From an uncultured Faecalibacterium sp. (GTDB lineage Bacteria > Bacillota > Clostridia > Oscillospirales > Ruminococcaceae): a stretch of 25,091 nt of DNA. Under the pieces are notes generated by a model, which was given only the letters and a program-made list of their open reading frames with translations, ran no database searches and had not been told where the DNA came from. The translations under genes were made by a program, and so were the position numbers. Below are positions 14,610-22,798 of the stretch, piece by piece (the first letter of the stretch is position 1; each line of letters starts with the position of its first letter). The stretch is from assembly GCA_934561115.1 (NCBI GenBank), contig CAKTFS010000023.1:1-25091 (forward strand), in the 5' to 3' direction.

Positions 14610-15827
14610 ATGGCTCGTTTTACTTTGCCCCGTGATCTGTACCATGGCAAGGGCGCTCTGGAAGCGCTGAAGTCCTTCACCGGCAAAAAGGCAATGATCT
14701 GTGTCGGCGGCGGCTCCATGAAGCGCTTTGGCTTCCTGGATCGTGCTGTGGAGTACCTGAAGGAAGCCGGCATGGAAGTGGAGCTGTTCGAGGGCATCGA
14801 ACCCGATCCTTCCGTGGAGACCGTCATGCGCGGTGCCGAGGCCATGCTGAAGTTTGAGCCCGACTGGATCATCGCCATGGGCGGCGGCTCTCCCATCGAT
14901 GCTGCCAAGGCCATGTGGATCAAGTACGAGTACCCCGAGATCACCTTTGAGGAGATGTGCAAGGTGTTCGGCATCCCGCCGCTGCGCCGCAAGGCACACT
15001 TCTGCGCCATTTCCTCCACCTCCGGCACCGCTACCGAGGTGACCGCCTTCTCCATCATCACCGACTACCAGAAGGGCATCAAGTACCCCATCGCGGACTT
15101 CGAGATCACCCCGGACGTGGCGATCGTTGATCCGGATCTGGCTGAGACCATGCCCAAAAAGCTGGTGGCCCACACCGGTATGGACGCCATGACCCACGCC
15201 GTGGAGGCTTACGTTTCCACCGCACACTGCGACTACACCGACCCGCTGGCCATCTTTGCCATCCGCATGATCCAGGGCGATCTGGTGGACAGCTACAACG
15301 GCGATATGTCCAAGCGCGACTCCATGCATAACGCCCAGTGCCTTGCCGGTATGGCCTTCTCCAACGCACTGCTGGGCATCGTGCACTCCATGGCACACAA
15401 GACCGGCGCTGCCTTTGCAGACTACGGTGCACATATCATCCATGGTGCTGCCAACGCCATGTACCTGCCCAAGGTCATCGCCTTCAACGCCAAGGACCCC
15501 GAGGCCAAGAAGCGCTACGGCGTCATTGCGGACGAGATGAAGCTGGGCGGCGCAAATGATGACGAAAAGGTCAAGCTGCTCATCGAGTACCTGCGCGGCA
15601 TGAACGACGCGCTGAACATCCCCCACTGCATCCAGCACTACGGCCCGGACTCCTACCCCACCGAGCAGGGCTTTGTGCCGGAGAATGTGTTCCTGGAGCG
15701 TCTGCCCGAGATCGCCAAGAACGCCATCGCCGACGCCTGCACCGGCTCCAACCCCCGCCAGCCCAGTCAGGAGGAGATGGAGAAGCTGCTCAAGTGCTGC
15801 TACTACGACACCGAGGTGGATTTCTGA
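14610..15827 (+). CDS. Iron-containing (group III) alcohol dehydrogenase
   Basis: The 405-residue enzyme belongs to the Fe-ADH family, which interconverts aldehydes or ketones and alcohols with NAD(P)H. The nucleotide-binding motif GGGSPIDAAK starts near residue 91. The metal ligands can be placed as Asp192 and His196 (GMDAMTH), His259 (GIVHSMAH) and His278 (HIIHGAAN). Full-length similarity is to single-domain butanol/ethanol-type dehydrogenases; it is not a bifunctional AdhE. Exact substrate is not determined. GGAGG lies 10 bases before the ATG, and a Rex-like operator overlaps the promoter, fitting a role in disposal of reducing equivalents. It is a single-gene unit with its own terminator. 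Confidence 0.93.
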   Translation: MARFTLPRDLYHGKGALEALKSFTGKKAMICVGGGSMKRFGFLDRAVEYLKEAGMEVELFEGIEPDPSVETVMRGAEAMLKFEPDWIIAMGGGSPIDAAKAMWIKYEYPEITFEEMCKVFGIPPLRRKAHFCAISSTSGTATEVTAFSIITDYQKGIKYPIADFEITPDVAIVDPDLAETMPKKLVAHTGMDAMTHAVEAYVSTAHCDYTDPLAIFAIRMIQGDLVDSYNGDMSKRDSMHNAQCLAGMAFSNALLGIVHSMAHKTGAAFADYGAHIIHGAANAMYLPKVIAFNAKDPEAKKRYGVIADEMKLGGANDDEKVKLLIEYLRGMNDALNIPHCIQHYGPDSYPTEQGFVPENVFLERLPEIAKNAIADACTGSNPRQPSQEEMEKLLKCCYYDTEVDF

Positions 15828-15864
15828 TCCGTCCTTTCTTTGCTACACCTCTTTCCCTATGGAC

Positions 15865-15910
15865 AAAAGCCCCGCAGAGCATACCGCCCTGCGGGGCTTT
15901 TGCCGTTTTT
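15865..15910 (+). terminator. Terminator of the alcohol dehydrogenase gene
   Basis: AAAAGCCCCGCAG (15865-15877) pairs perfectly with CTGCGGGGCTTTT (15889-15901), with a further T-run after GCCG. Confidence 0.92.
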
Positions 15911-15916
15911 TATGTG

Positions 15917-16033
15917 GGACGATTTAAAATGCCCGCCGCGTGCGCTTTGGGCATATTCAGCGGAAAAATTATTTTTAAATTTCGCGTTCGTCGCGGCCTG
16001 CGGGCCGCTCCAAACGCATTTTCACGGAGGGGG
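15917..16033 (+). repeat. Family 1 TGCG-hairpin element, copy B
   Basis: GGACGATTT start, second stem ATGCCC/GGGCAT, TTCAGCGGAA, spacer, then a 15-bp stem (15984-15998 with 16003-16017, two mismatches and one wobble), loop TGCG, and ATTTTCACGG. Downstream of the adh gene on the same strand. The gap 15828-16405 contains no gene. Confidence 0.75.
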
Positions 16034-16055
16034 ATTTTTTGACGGGTCCACAAGC

Positions 16056-16147
16056 TTTGCATTTGAGCCGGAAACTTTACCGCCATGCCAAAGGCTCCCT
16101 CTCAGAGGGAGCTGGCAAAGCCGACAGGCTTTGACTGAGGGAGTTCG
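16056..16147. repeat. Family 2 palindromic element, short form
   Basis: GCCAAAGGCTCCCTCTCAGAGGGAGCTGGC, split by its own symmetry, is followed by hairpin CAAAGCC-GACA-GGCTTTG and the end GACTGAGGGAGTT. The following TCGTTCC also occurs after the copy ending at 14107. The left inverted end is missing. Confidence 0.7.
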
Positions 16148-16153
16148 TTCCAC

Positions 16154-16387
16154 AACCCCTCCCGTGAAAAAGGGACACCGGAGCGTCCGCAGACGCTCCG
16201 GTGTCCCGAAAATCTAAATCATTCTTCCGCTGAAAATGGCTAGCAACGACGACGACCGCCGCCAGCGGCGGAAACAGGGAGGAGTTGTTGGGGCAGCGGC
16301 CAGCAAGACGCAAGTGCCGCCCAAGGCACGAAGCGGATGCTGGGAGCCGCAACCCGTAAGCAGCGGAGGCCATTCAAAATGGTCCTC
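16154..16387 (-). repeat. Family 1 TGCG-hairpin element with ~118-bp insert, copy D
   Basis: On the minus strand: GGACCATTTTG-like end, second stem AATGGCC/GGCCATT-type enclosing the conserved insert, TTCAGCGGAAG, spacer, a perfect 16-bp stem (16172-16187 with 16192-16207), loop TGCG and TTTTTCACGGG. It begins 18 bases past the cysS stop and so probably serves as its terminator. Confidence 0.8.
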
Positions 16388-16405
16388 CTACCAGTTGAGC
16401 AAAGC

Positions 16406-17803
16406 TTACAGCTTGCTCAGCTGGGGACCCTGTGCGGTGTCCTTGACAGCCCAGCCCAGCTCGGTCAGCTGTGCGCGGATGGCATCGGCGGTGGCCCAGT
16501 CCTTGGCCTTCTTGGCGGCAGCACGCTTCTCCACCAGCTCGGTCACCTCGGCGGGCACCTCGTCCTTCTTGCGGTTGTACAGCAGACCCAGCACGCCGGT
16601 GATCTCGTCAAAGGCGGCGGCAGCGGTCTCCAGGGCAGCCTTGCTGGAAGTTGCGGACAGGGTGTTGATCTCCTTGACCAGATCAAACACGGCAGCCAGC
16701 GCATCCGGGGTGTTCAGGTCGTCGTCCATGGCGGTGCAGAACTTGGTGCGTGCCTCGGCAGCCTTTTCCTTCAAAGTCTCGTCGGTGCCGAAGTCGGTCT
16801 TGCTCAGGGCAAAGTCCAGATTCTCGCGGCAGGTATACAGGCGCTCCAGACTGTTCTTGCAGCTCTCGATGAGGTCCACAGTGTAGTTCAGGGGCATCCG
16901 GTAGCCGGCGGTCAGCATGAAGTAGCGGATGGGCTCGTAGCCGTAGAGGTTTGCCACATCCCGCACGGTAAAGAAGTTGTGCAGGCTCTTGGACATCTTC
17001 TGGTTGTCCACGTTGATGAAGCCGTTGTGCATCCAGTAGCGGGCAAACTCGCAGCCGTTGGCGCACTCGCTCTGGGCGATCTCGTTTTCGTGGTGGGGGA
17101 AGATCAGGTCCTGACCGCCGCAGTGCAGGTCGATGGTCTTGCCCAGATGGGTGCGGCTCATGGCGCTGCACTCGATATGCCAGCCCGGGCGACCCATGCC
17201 GTAGGGGCTTTCCCATGCGGGCTCACCGGGCTTTGCAGCCTTCCAGACGGCAAAGTCGGCGGGGTCCTCCTTCAGGTCGTCCTCCATGCGGCTGCGCAGC
17301 TCGCGGTTGCCGCTTTCCAGATCGTCCAGATTCAGGTGGCTCAGCTTGCCGTAGCCGGGGTCGCTCTTCACCCGGAAGTACACATCGCCATTCTTGGCAA
17401 CGTAGGCGTGGCCGGAGTCGATCAGATCCTTGACGATATCCAAAATCTGGGGGATGTGCTCGGTAGCGCGGGGCTGCACGGTGGGCTTTTCGCAGTTCAG
17501 CCCGGCGGCATCCTTCAGGTACTCGGCCTCAAAGCGCTGTGCCACCTCCTTCATAGAGGTGCCCTCTTCCTGTCCCTTTTTGATGAGCTTATCGTCGATA
17601 TCGGTGATGTTGGAAACGTAGATCACCTTGTTGCCCCGGTATTCCAGATAGCGGCGCAGGGTGTCGAACACGATCAGCGGGCGTGCGTTGCCGATGTGGA
17701 TATAGTTGTACACGGTGGGGCCGCAGACGTAGATGCGGTACTCGCCGGGCACCTGCGGCACAAATTCTTCCTTCTGTCGGGTCAGGGTGTTGAAGATCTG
17801 CAT
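16406..17803 (-). CDS. cysS: Cysteinyl-tRNA synthetase
   Basis: The 465-residue class I synthetase charges tRNA-Cys. It has the HIGH-type motif HIGN at residues 36-39 and KMSKS at 269-273. The zinc ligands are visible: Cys27 in YVCGPTVYN, the Cys of GWHIECSAM, and His/Glu of HHENE. ATG at 17803 is chosen over upstream in-frame codons because AAGGAG lies 8 bases before it and the protein begins MQIFNTLT as in the family. A T-box leader and TTGACT/TATAAT promoter precede it, so expression responds to uncharged tRNA-Cys. A family 1 hairpin lies just after the stop. Confidence 0.97.
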   Translation of the reverse strand: MQIFNTLTRQKEEFVPQVPGEYRIYVCGPTVYNYIHIGNARPLIVFDTLRRYLEYRGNKVIYVSNITDIDDKLIKKGQEEGTSMKEVAQRFEAEYLKDAAGLNCEKPTVQPRATEHIPQILDIVKDLIDSGHAYVAKNGDVYFRVKSDPGYGKLSHLNLDDLESGNRELRSRMEDDLKEDPADFAVWKAAKPGEPAWESPYGMGRPGWHIECSAMSRTHLGKTIDLHCGGQDLIFPHHENEIAQSECANGCEFARYWMHNGFINVDNQKMSKSLHNFFTVRDVANLYGYEPIRYFMLTAGYRMPLNYTVDLIESCKNSLERLYTCRENLDFALSKTDFGTDETLKEKAAEARTKFCTAMDDDLNTPDALAAVFDLVKEINTLSATSSKAALETAAAAFDEITGVLGLLYNRKKDEVPAEVTELVEKRAAAKKAKDWATADAIRAQLTELGWAVKDTAQGPQLSKL

Positions 17804-17838
17804 GGTCAATTCTCCTTTTTGTTCCAAACAAAAGCCGC

Positions 17839-18108
17839 AAAACAAAACGCCCCCGGAGCGGTGCACAGGGCACAGCTCCGAAGGCGGTTTTAAAATCAAA
17901 ATCGCGGTTCCACTTCTGTTTGTCGCTCAAAGCCGGTAACGGCGGCGCACCGCACGGCGATACTTCCCCGCAGGGGTTCCCGCCGCGTGCTGTCCGGGCG
18001 CACTTTGCGCAGCGGTCTGCAAACAGGCTTCCAGCCAGCGGCCTGTTCTCTCTGCGCAGACGGTGTGCGGCGCTACTCTGCCCGGATAAACGCATTTATC
18101 CTTTTACC
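17839..18108 (-). ncRNA. T-box riboswitch leader of cysS
   Basis: The T-box core TGGAACCGCG is at 17912-17903 (minus strand). It is followed by a terminator, GCCTTCGGAGC (17884-17874) with GCTCCGGGGGC (17859-17849) and GTTTTGTTTT. Upstream is a GC-rich Stem I region whose base pairs CCGGGC with GCCCGG and whose upper part pairs AACAGGC with GCCTGTT. A TGC triplet at 18021-18019 on the 3' side of this stem is the likely cysteine specifier, but its exact loop is uncertain. Uncharged tRNA-Cys would stabilise the antiterminator and allow cysS transcription. The gap 17804-18587 has no protein gene. Confidence 0.88.
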
Positions 18109-18113
18109 TCTTT

Positions 18114-18142
18114 ATTATAGCGGTGCCACGCAGGGAAGTCAA
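18114..18142 (-). promoter_or_regulatory. cysS T-box promoter
   Basis: On the minus strand TTGACT (18142-18137), 17-bp spacer, TATAAT (18119-18114). Transcription would start near 18107, just before Stem I. Confidence 0.88.
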
Positions 18143-18154
18143 GGAGGGAACAAA

Positions 18155-18380
18155 GAACGATTCAGAATGCCCGCCGCTAACGGGTTGCGGCACCCAGCAT
18201 CCGCTTCGTGCCTTGGGCGGCACTCGCGTCTTGCTGGCCGCTGCCCCAACAACTCCTCCCTGTTTCCGCCACTGGCGGCGGTCGTCGTCGTTGCTGGGCA
18301 TCTTCAGCGGAAGAATTATTCTAAATTTCGCGTTTGTTGCGCTCTGCGGAGCGCAACAAACGCTTTTTTCACAGAAGGGG
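18155..18380 (+). repeat. Family 1 TGCG-hairpin element with ~118-bp insert, copy C
   Basis: GAACGATTC start, second stem ATGCCC/GGGCAT enclosing the conserved insert, TTCAGCGGAAG, spacer, a perfect 15-bp stem (18330-18344 with 18349-18363), loop TGCG and CTTTTTTCAC. It lies directly behind the cysS promoter and points away from it; no plus-strand gene ends before it. Confidence 0.8.
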
Positions 18381-18414
18381 TTGTAAAGGCAAACGGCATC
18401 GCAAGATTTTTCCG

Positions 18415-18581
18415 CAGCGCCGCGCTTCCGAAGGAAGCGGCGCTGCAAATGCAGTTTATTGCTGCGCCCCTTCCCGTGAAAAGGACCCCCGGAGCGTCCG
18501 CAGACGCTCCGGGGGTCCGAAATCATAAATCTTCTTTCCGCTGAAATTGCGCAGAGCGAAGCGGAGCGCAATCAAAACGGT
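18415..18581 (-). repeat. Family 1 TGCG-hairpin element, copy F, plus adjoining hairpin
   Basis: On the minus strand: second stem ATTGCGC/GCGCAAT, TTTCAGCGGAAAG, spacer, perfect 16-bp stem (18483-18498 with 18503-18518), loop TGCG, and TTTTCACGGGAAGGGG. A further hairpin, CAGCGCCGC.../...GCGGCGCTG (18415-18445), follows; similar sequence GCGCTGCAAATGC also adjoins copy A. It starts 6 bases past the pflA stop and probably terminates pflBA. Confidence 0.8.
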
Positions 18582-18587
18582 GGTGCT

Positions 18588-19340
18588 TTACCCGGGATAC
18601 CGGCTCACTTCCAGCAGTTCTTCTGCACGCTTTACCTGCTCTGCGGTGGGCGGTACAGCGTCCGGCAGGGGATAGGGGATGCCCAGCTTCTGCCATTTGA
18701 ACAGCCCCAAGGTGTGGTAGGGCAGCACCTCCACCCGCTGCACCGTTTTCAGGCTGCGGATAAAGTCTGCTGTTTTGCGCAGCCCCTCCTCGTTATCGGT
18801 CAGCCCGGGCACAAGGACGTGCCGGATCCACAGCGGGATGCCGAGGTCAGAGATGTGCCGCGCCATGGCAAGGATGTTGGCGTTGTCCTTGCCGGTGAGC
18901 TGCCGGTGGCGCTCCGGGTCGATCTCCTTGAGGTCAAGGATCACCAGACTGGTGTTAGCCATCAGGCGGTCGAACGCCGCCAGATAGGCCGGGTCGTCCG
19001 GGCGGAAGGGCTGCCCGGCGGTGTCCAGCGCTGTGTGCACGCCCTTGGCGCGCGCCAGCGTGAAGAACTCGGTCAGAAAGTCCATCTGCCGCAGCGGCTC
19101 GCCGCCGCTGACCGTGATGCCGCCCTTTTTGCCCCAGTAGTTGCGGTAGCGGTATACCCGCTGGAACAGCGCTTCCGCCGTCCACTCCTCGCCGCCCTCT
19201 GCCCATGTTTCGGGGTTGTGGCAGTACTTGCACCGCAGGGCACACCCCTGCAAAAACACCACAAAGCGTACGCCGGGGCCGTCCACCGAACCGAAGGATT
19301 CCAGCGAGTGGACGTACCCAAGGGTCTTACAGGACGCCAT
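18588..19340 (-). CDS. pflA: Pyruvate formate-lyase activating enzyme
   Basis: The 250-residue radical-SAM enzyme installs the glycyl radical on PflB. The [4Fe-4S] motif CxxxCxxC is C33, C37, C40 ([12 protein letters not shown]). Further SAM-binding features include VSGGEPL. The N-terminus [16 protein letters not shown] is characteristic of PflA. The gene overlaps pflB by 14 bases, and no clear ribosome site precedes the ATG at 19340, so translation is probably coupled to pflB. It depends on Fe-S assembly, for which iscSU lie 8 kb away. It acts in the cytoplasm under anaerobic conditions. Confidence 0.96.
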   Translation of the reverse strand: MASCKTLGYVHSLESFGSVDGPGVRFVVFLQGCALRCKYCHNPETWAEGGEEWTAEALFQRVYRYRNYWGKKGGITVSGGEPLRQMDFLTEFFTLARAKGVHTALDTAGQPFRPDDPAYLAAFDRLMANTSLVILDLKEIDPERHRQLTGKDNANILAMARHISDLGIPLWIRHVLVPGLTDNEEGLRKTADFIRSLKTVQRVEVLPYHTLGLFKWQKLGIPYPLPDAVPPTAEQVKRAEELLEVSRYPG

Positions 19341-21579
19341 GGCAGGTGCGCGCCAGCACGTCCAGCTGCTGCTCGCGGGTCAGGTCGATGAACTTGACGG
19401 CGTAGCCGGAAACGCGGATGGTGAAGTTGGCGTACTCTTCCTTCTCGGGGTGCTCCATGGCGTCCAGCAGCTTCTCCTTGCCAAAGACGTTCACGTTCAG
19501 GTGGTGTGCGCCCTGATCAAAGTAGCCGTCCAGCACCTGCACCAGATTCTCCACGCGCTCGCCCTCGCTGTGACCCAGTGCTTCGGGGTTGATGGTCTGG
19601 GTGTTGGAGATGCCGTCCAGTGCCCAGTGGTAGGGCAGCTTTGCCACGGAGTTCAGCGAGGCCAGCAGGCCGTTCTGCTCTGCGCCGTAGCTGGGGGTAG
19701 CGCCGGGTGCAAACGGGGTAAAGGCGGCGCGGCCGTCCGGCAGTGCGCCGGTGTACTTGCCGTACACCACGTTGGAGGTGATGGTCAGGATGGAGGTGGT
19801 AGCCTCGGAGTTGCGGTAGGTGTGGCGCTTCTTGATCATCTCAAGGAAGGTCTTGAGCAGCCACACGCCGATCTCGTCGGCGCGGTCGTCATCGTTGCCG
19901 TACTTGGGGAAGTCGCCCTCGGTCTCAAAGCCGGTGGCAAGGCCGTTTTCATCACGCACCACCTTCACCTTGGCGTACTTGATGGCGCTCAGGGAGTCGA
20001 TCACGTGGGAGAAGCCTGCAATGCCGGTGGCAAAGGTGCGGCGCACATCGGTGTCGATGAGTGCCATCTCGGCTTCCTCGTAGTAATACTTGTCGTGCAT
20101 ATACTGGATGAGGTTCAGCACGTTGACGTACAGCCCTGCCAGCCAGTCCAGCATCTGCACATACTTGGGCAGCACCTCGTCATAGGTCAGGTACTCGCTG
20201 GTGATGGGGGCGTAGTTGGGGCCGCACTGCTCGTGGCTCTTCTCGTCCACGCCGCCGTTGATGGCGTACAGCAGGCACTTGGCAAGGTTGGCGCGTGCGC
20301 CGAAGAACTGCATCTCCTTGCCGGTCTGGGTGGCAGACACGCAGCAGCAGATGGAGTAATCATCGCCCCAGACGGGCTTCATCACATCGTCGTTCTCGTA
20401 CTGGACGCTGCTGGTGTTGACGGACACCTTGGCGGCGTACTTCTTAAAGGCCTCCGGCAGGGCAGAGGAGTACAGTACGGTCAGGTTGGGCTCCGGTGCG
20501 GGGCCCATGTTCTCCAGCGTGTGCAGGAAGCGGTAGCAGTTCTTGGTGACCATGCTGCGGCCATCCATGCCGATGCCGCCCACTTCCAGGGTCGCCCACA
20601 CGGGGTCGCCGGAGAACAGCTGGTTGTAGCTGGGGATGCGGGCAAACTTGACCATGCGGAACTTCATGACCATGTGGTCGATGAGCTCCTGCGCCTGACT
20701 TTCGGTCAGGATGCCCTTGTCCAGATCGCGCTGGATATAAATGTCAAGGAAGGTGGAGATGCGGCCCACGCTCATGGCAGCGCCGTTCTGGGTCTTGATG
20801 GCGGCCAGATAGCCGAAGTACAGCCACTGGCAGGCCTCCTTGGCGTTCTTGGCGGGCTGAGAGATGTCGTAGCCGTAGGCCTCGGCCATCTTCTTCATGC
20901 CCTTCAGGGCGCTGATCTGGCGGGCGATCTCCTCACGCAGGCGGATGACGTCATCGGTCATGGTGCCGTCGCCGCAGTTGGCAAGATCCTCCTGCTTGAA
21001 CTGGATCAGGGCGTCGATGCCGTACAGGGCAACGCGGCGGTAGTCGCCCACGATGCGGCCGCGGCCGTAGGTGTCCGGCAGACCGGTGATGATGTGGGTG
21101 TGGCGTGCCTTCTTCATCTCGGGGGTGTAGGCATCGAACACGGCCTGATTGTGGGTACGGGTGTAGTCGGTAAAGATCTTGTGCAGCTCGGCAGAGGGCT
21201 GGTAGCCGTAGGTGGTGCAGGCCTGCTCTGCCATCTTGATGCCGCCGTAGGGCATAAAGGCGCGCTTGAGGGGCTTGTCGGTCTGCAAGCCAACGATCTG
21301 CTCCAGATCCTTCAGGCTTTCGTCAATATAGCCGGGGCCGTAGGAGGTCAGGCTGCTGACCACCTCGGTCTCCATATCCAGCACGCCGCCCTTGGCGCGC
21401 TCGGCCTTCTGCAGCTGCTGCAAAGCACCCCAAAGCTTATCGGTAGCCTCGGTGGGGCCTGCCAGAAAGCTTTCGTCGCCGTCATACGGGGTGTAGTTTT
21501 TCTGGATGAAGTCACGCACATTGACCTCTTCCTTCCAGATACGGCCTTCAAAGCCTTCCCACTGTTCAAACTGGATCAT
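19327..21579 (-). CDS. pflB: Formate C-acetyltransferase (pyruvate formate-lyase)
   Basis: The 750-residue glycyl-radical enzyme converts pyruvate and CoA to acetyl-CoA and formate. The catalytic cysteine pair is in [10 protein letters not shown] (Cys412-Cys413, preceded by an extra Cys411), followed by [12 protein letters not shown]. The radical glycine is Gly725 in RVSGYAV, 25 residues from the end, as expected. Length and start ([10 protein letters not shown]) fit the family, and AAGGAGG precedes the ATG. It is the main anaerobic pyruvate-cleaving enzyme and forms an operon with pflA. A promoter at 21755-21783 gives a leader of about 170 bases containing a palindrome and hairpins. Confidence 0.98.
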   Translation of the reverse strand: MIQFEQWEGFEGRIWKEEVNVRDFIQKNYTPYDGDESFLAGPTEATDKLWGALQQLQKAERAKGGVLDMETEVVSSLTSYGPGYIDESLKDLEQIVGLQTDKPLKRAFMPYGGIKMAEQACTTYGYQPSAELHKIFTDYTRTHNQAVFDAYTPEMKKARHTHIITGLPDTYGRGRIVGDYRRVALYGIDALIQFKQEDLANCGDGTMTDDVIRLREEIARQISALKGMKKMAEAYGYDISQPAKNAKEACQWLYFGYLAAIKTQNGAAMSVGRISTFLDIYIQRDLDKGILTESQAQELIDHMVMKFRMVKFARIPSYNQLFSGDPVWATLEVGGIGMDGRSMVTKNCYRFLHTLENMGPAPEPNLTVLYSSALPEAFKKYAAKVSVNTSSVQYENDDVMKPVWGDDYSICCCVSATQTGKEMQFFGARANLAKCLLYAINGGVDEKSHEQCGPNYAPITSEYLTYDEVLPKYVQMLDWLAGLYVNVLNLIQYMHDKYYYEEAEMALIDTDVRRTFATGIAGFSHVIDSLSAIKYAKVKVVRDENGLATGFETEGDFPKYGNDDDRADEIGVWLLKTFLEMIKKRHTYRNSEATTSILTITSNVVYGKYTGALPDGRAAFTPFAPGATPSYGAEQNGLLASLNSVAKLPYHWALDGISNTQTINPEALGHSEGERVENLVQVLDGYFDQGAHHLNVNVFGKEKLLDAMEHPEKEEYANFTIRVSGYAVKFIDLTREQQLDVLARTCHGVL

Positions 21580-21603
21580 TGGAACCTCCTTGCTCCATTA
21601 CAC

Positions 21604-21621
21604 GGTTAGCAATTTCTAACT
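21604..21621. promoter_or_regulatory. Palindrome in the pflB leader
   Basis: GGTTAGCAATTTCTAACT has arms GGTTAG and CTAAC-T around six bases. It lies just upstream of the pflB ribosome site. A closely similar and perfect version is at 21942-21959. It could be a protein operator or a small RNA hairpin. Confidence 0.4.
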
Positions 21622-21754
21622 AATGAGCCTTTGAAAAACCGCTCTTCATAGGCGGCTTTCTGGGGGCGAAACGGTCTTGCGCTGCCGGCTTCGGCAGCCC
21701 TTACTACAAGGTGTAGACAAAAATAAAAACCTGCCCACAAAATCTTGCGTTATT

Positions 21755-21783
21755 ATAATAGCAAGAACTCTTTTAAAATGCAA
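21755..21783 (-). promoter_or_regulatory. pflBA promoter
   Basis: On the minus strand TTGCAT (21783-21778), 17-bp spacer, TATTAT (21760-21755), with TG before the -10 box. An overlapping TATAAT three bases on could also serve. Confidence 0.6.
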
Positions 21784-21898
21784 TAGAAAACAAGTGGGTT
21801 TTCTTCCAAAGCAAAGGGCTTTCTTTGGGCAGAATGTAGAAAAACCGCCGAAACCCCGGCGGCGCGGCAACTTTGCGAAAAAATTTGCAAATTAAGGG

Positions 21899-21927
21899 TT
21901 GACAAGACTAACCGTCTGTGGTATCCT
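21899..21927 (+). promoter_or_regulatory. Promoter of the candidate small RNA
   Basis: TTGACA (21899-21904), 17-bp spacer, TATCCT (21922-21927). Divergent from the pflBA promoter. It reads into 21934-22160. Confidence 0.5.
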
Positions 21928-21933
21928 GTTCTC

Positions 21934-22160
21934 GCAGCGATGGTTAGCTAATCCTAACCGCGTTGCACCAGAAAAAAGGAGCGTCTGCAAGCGCTCCGCT
22001 CCATTCCTCCATTCCTTTCTCTTTTCTACGGGAAGCGGCAGCACGGTTTGCTCTGCTGCTTCCGGCGCGGCACCGGCTGTGTTTGGTACCACAGCCGACG
22101 CAAAGAAAACAAAAACGGGACGTGCAGCTTGACCACCTGCACGCCCCGATTTTTGTTTTT
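21934..22160 (+). ncRNA. Candidate structured small RNA
   Basis: The stretch has a promoter before it, no ORF with a believable ribosome site, and several hairpins: GGAGCG...CGCTCC (about 21978-21997), a GGAAG...CTTCC arm pair with GCAGCA/TGCTGC, GGCTGTG...CACAGCC, and a terminator with CGGGACGTGCAG (22116-22127) and CTGCACGCCCCG (22137-22148) followed by ATTTTTGTTTTTT. The perfect palindrome at 21942-21959 lies near the predicted start. The A-run left of the last stem means it may also terminate the minus-strand membrane-protein genes. The RNA itself is inference. Confidence 0.35.
21942..21959. promoter_or_regulatory. Perfect palindrome near the plus-strand start site
   Basis: GGTTAGCTAATCCTAACC: 6-bp arms GGTTAG/CTAACC around CTAATC, 14 bases after the -10 box, a typical repressor position. 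It shares the layout of the pflB-leader palindrome 340 bp away. The spacing (GTTA-N8-TAAC) differs from Rex sites (GTTA-N6-TAAC). Binding protein unknown. Confidence 0.45.
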
Positions 22161-22168
22161 TGTGAGGG

Positions 22169-22329
22169 AACTCCCTCAGTCTTTGCTGCGCAAAGCCAGC
22201 TCCCTCTGGGAGGGAGCCTCTGGCGCAACGGAAAACTTTCTGGTTTAACAGGAAACTGTGCCGCTATGCCAAAGGCCCCATCTCCGAGGGGGCTGGCTGC
22301 GACCAGCGGGAGCAGACTGGGGGAGTTTC
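22169..22329. repeat. Family 2 palindromic element
   Basis: AACTCCCTCAGTC and GACTGGGGGAGTT-like ends are inverted. The hairpin CTTTGC-TGC-GCAAAG and the blocks CCAGCTCCCTCTGGGAGGGAGCC and GCCAAAGGCCCCATC occur within. It ends 6 bases from the stop of the minus-strand gene at 22336. Confidence 0.75.
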
Positions 22330-22335
22330 GTTTTT

Positions 22336-22794
22336 TTATTTCCACATCTCCGCCAGCTGCTGGTACAGCTCTGCTGCGCCGCCGCCGGGGTATTTTACGC
22401 TGACAAAGGCGCTGTTCAGGATGCACACGCCGTCGGAGTACACCGTCAGCAGAAACTTCTGGTTTTCGGCATCGTCATAAAAGCTGACGGTGACCGACTG
22501 CACCGGGAAGGTATCGTGGGTGTAGGCAGAATAGTTCTGGTTCAGCTTTTTGCGGCAGGAAACGGTGGAAAGCAATTCTGCCGCCTGTTGGAACTCTACG
22601 CTGTCCATGGAGAGGATATGGTAGTCCATCTCGTCCCGACTGGCGAAATTCCGGATGGTCTCGGTGCGCACACTGCCCTGCGAGCTGGCACGCACCAGCA
22701 CTTTCAGGTCGATGGGATGGTATAGCACTGCAAAAGCTGCCAGTACAAACAGGATAAAAAATAAAGCGGTGCGGGGAATGTGGAAGCTTTTCAT
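22336..22794 (-). CDS. Membrane-anchored protein of unknown function
   Basis: The 152-residue product has a short basic N-terminus, one membrane helix (RTALFFILFVLAAFAVLYHP, about residues 9-28) and a 120-residue domain outside or facing the envelope. That domain has beta-rich segments such as SVTVSFYDDAENQKFLLTVYSDGVCIL. I do not recognise a family. ATG at 22794 is chosen for the strong AGGAGGGG site and the position of the helix. It lies 4 bases after a flippase-like membrane protein gene, so the two form an operon and may act together in the envelope. Confidence 0.75.
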   Translation of the reverse strand: MKSFHIPRTALFFILFVLAAFAVLYHPIDLKVLVRASSQGSVRTETIRNFASRDEMDYHILSMDSVEFQQAAELLSTVSCRKKLNQNYSAYTHDTFPVQSVTVSFYDDAENQKFLLTVYSDGVCILNSAFVSVKYPGGGAAELYQQLAEMWK

Positions 22795-22798
22795 CTGC

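Noticed and set aside
16337..17893. Plus-strand open frame antisense to cysS (518 aa)
   Set aside because: cysS on the minus strand carries every synthetase motif; the antisense frame has none.
17589..18095. Minus-strand frame upstream of cysS (168 aa)
   Set aside because: It overlaps the T-box leader and then runs out of frame into cysS; the RNA structure explains the sequence.
19216..21609. Long plus-strand open frame antisense to pflB (797 aa)
   Set aside because: It is the shadow of a highly conserved gene in a GC-rich genome; composition (Val/His/Gly/Gln-rich) is not protein-like and it has no ribosome site.
21604..21621. pflB-leader palindrome as a Rex site
   Set aside because: Half-site spacing is GTTA-N8-TAAC instead of GTTA-N6-TAAC, and the outer TTG/CAA bases are missing.
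21963..22403. Plus-strand frame of 146 aa in the pflB upstream gap
   Set aside because: It crosses a terminator and a family 2 repeat and has no ribosome site; better explained as non-coding.
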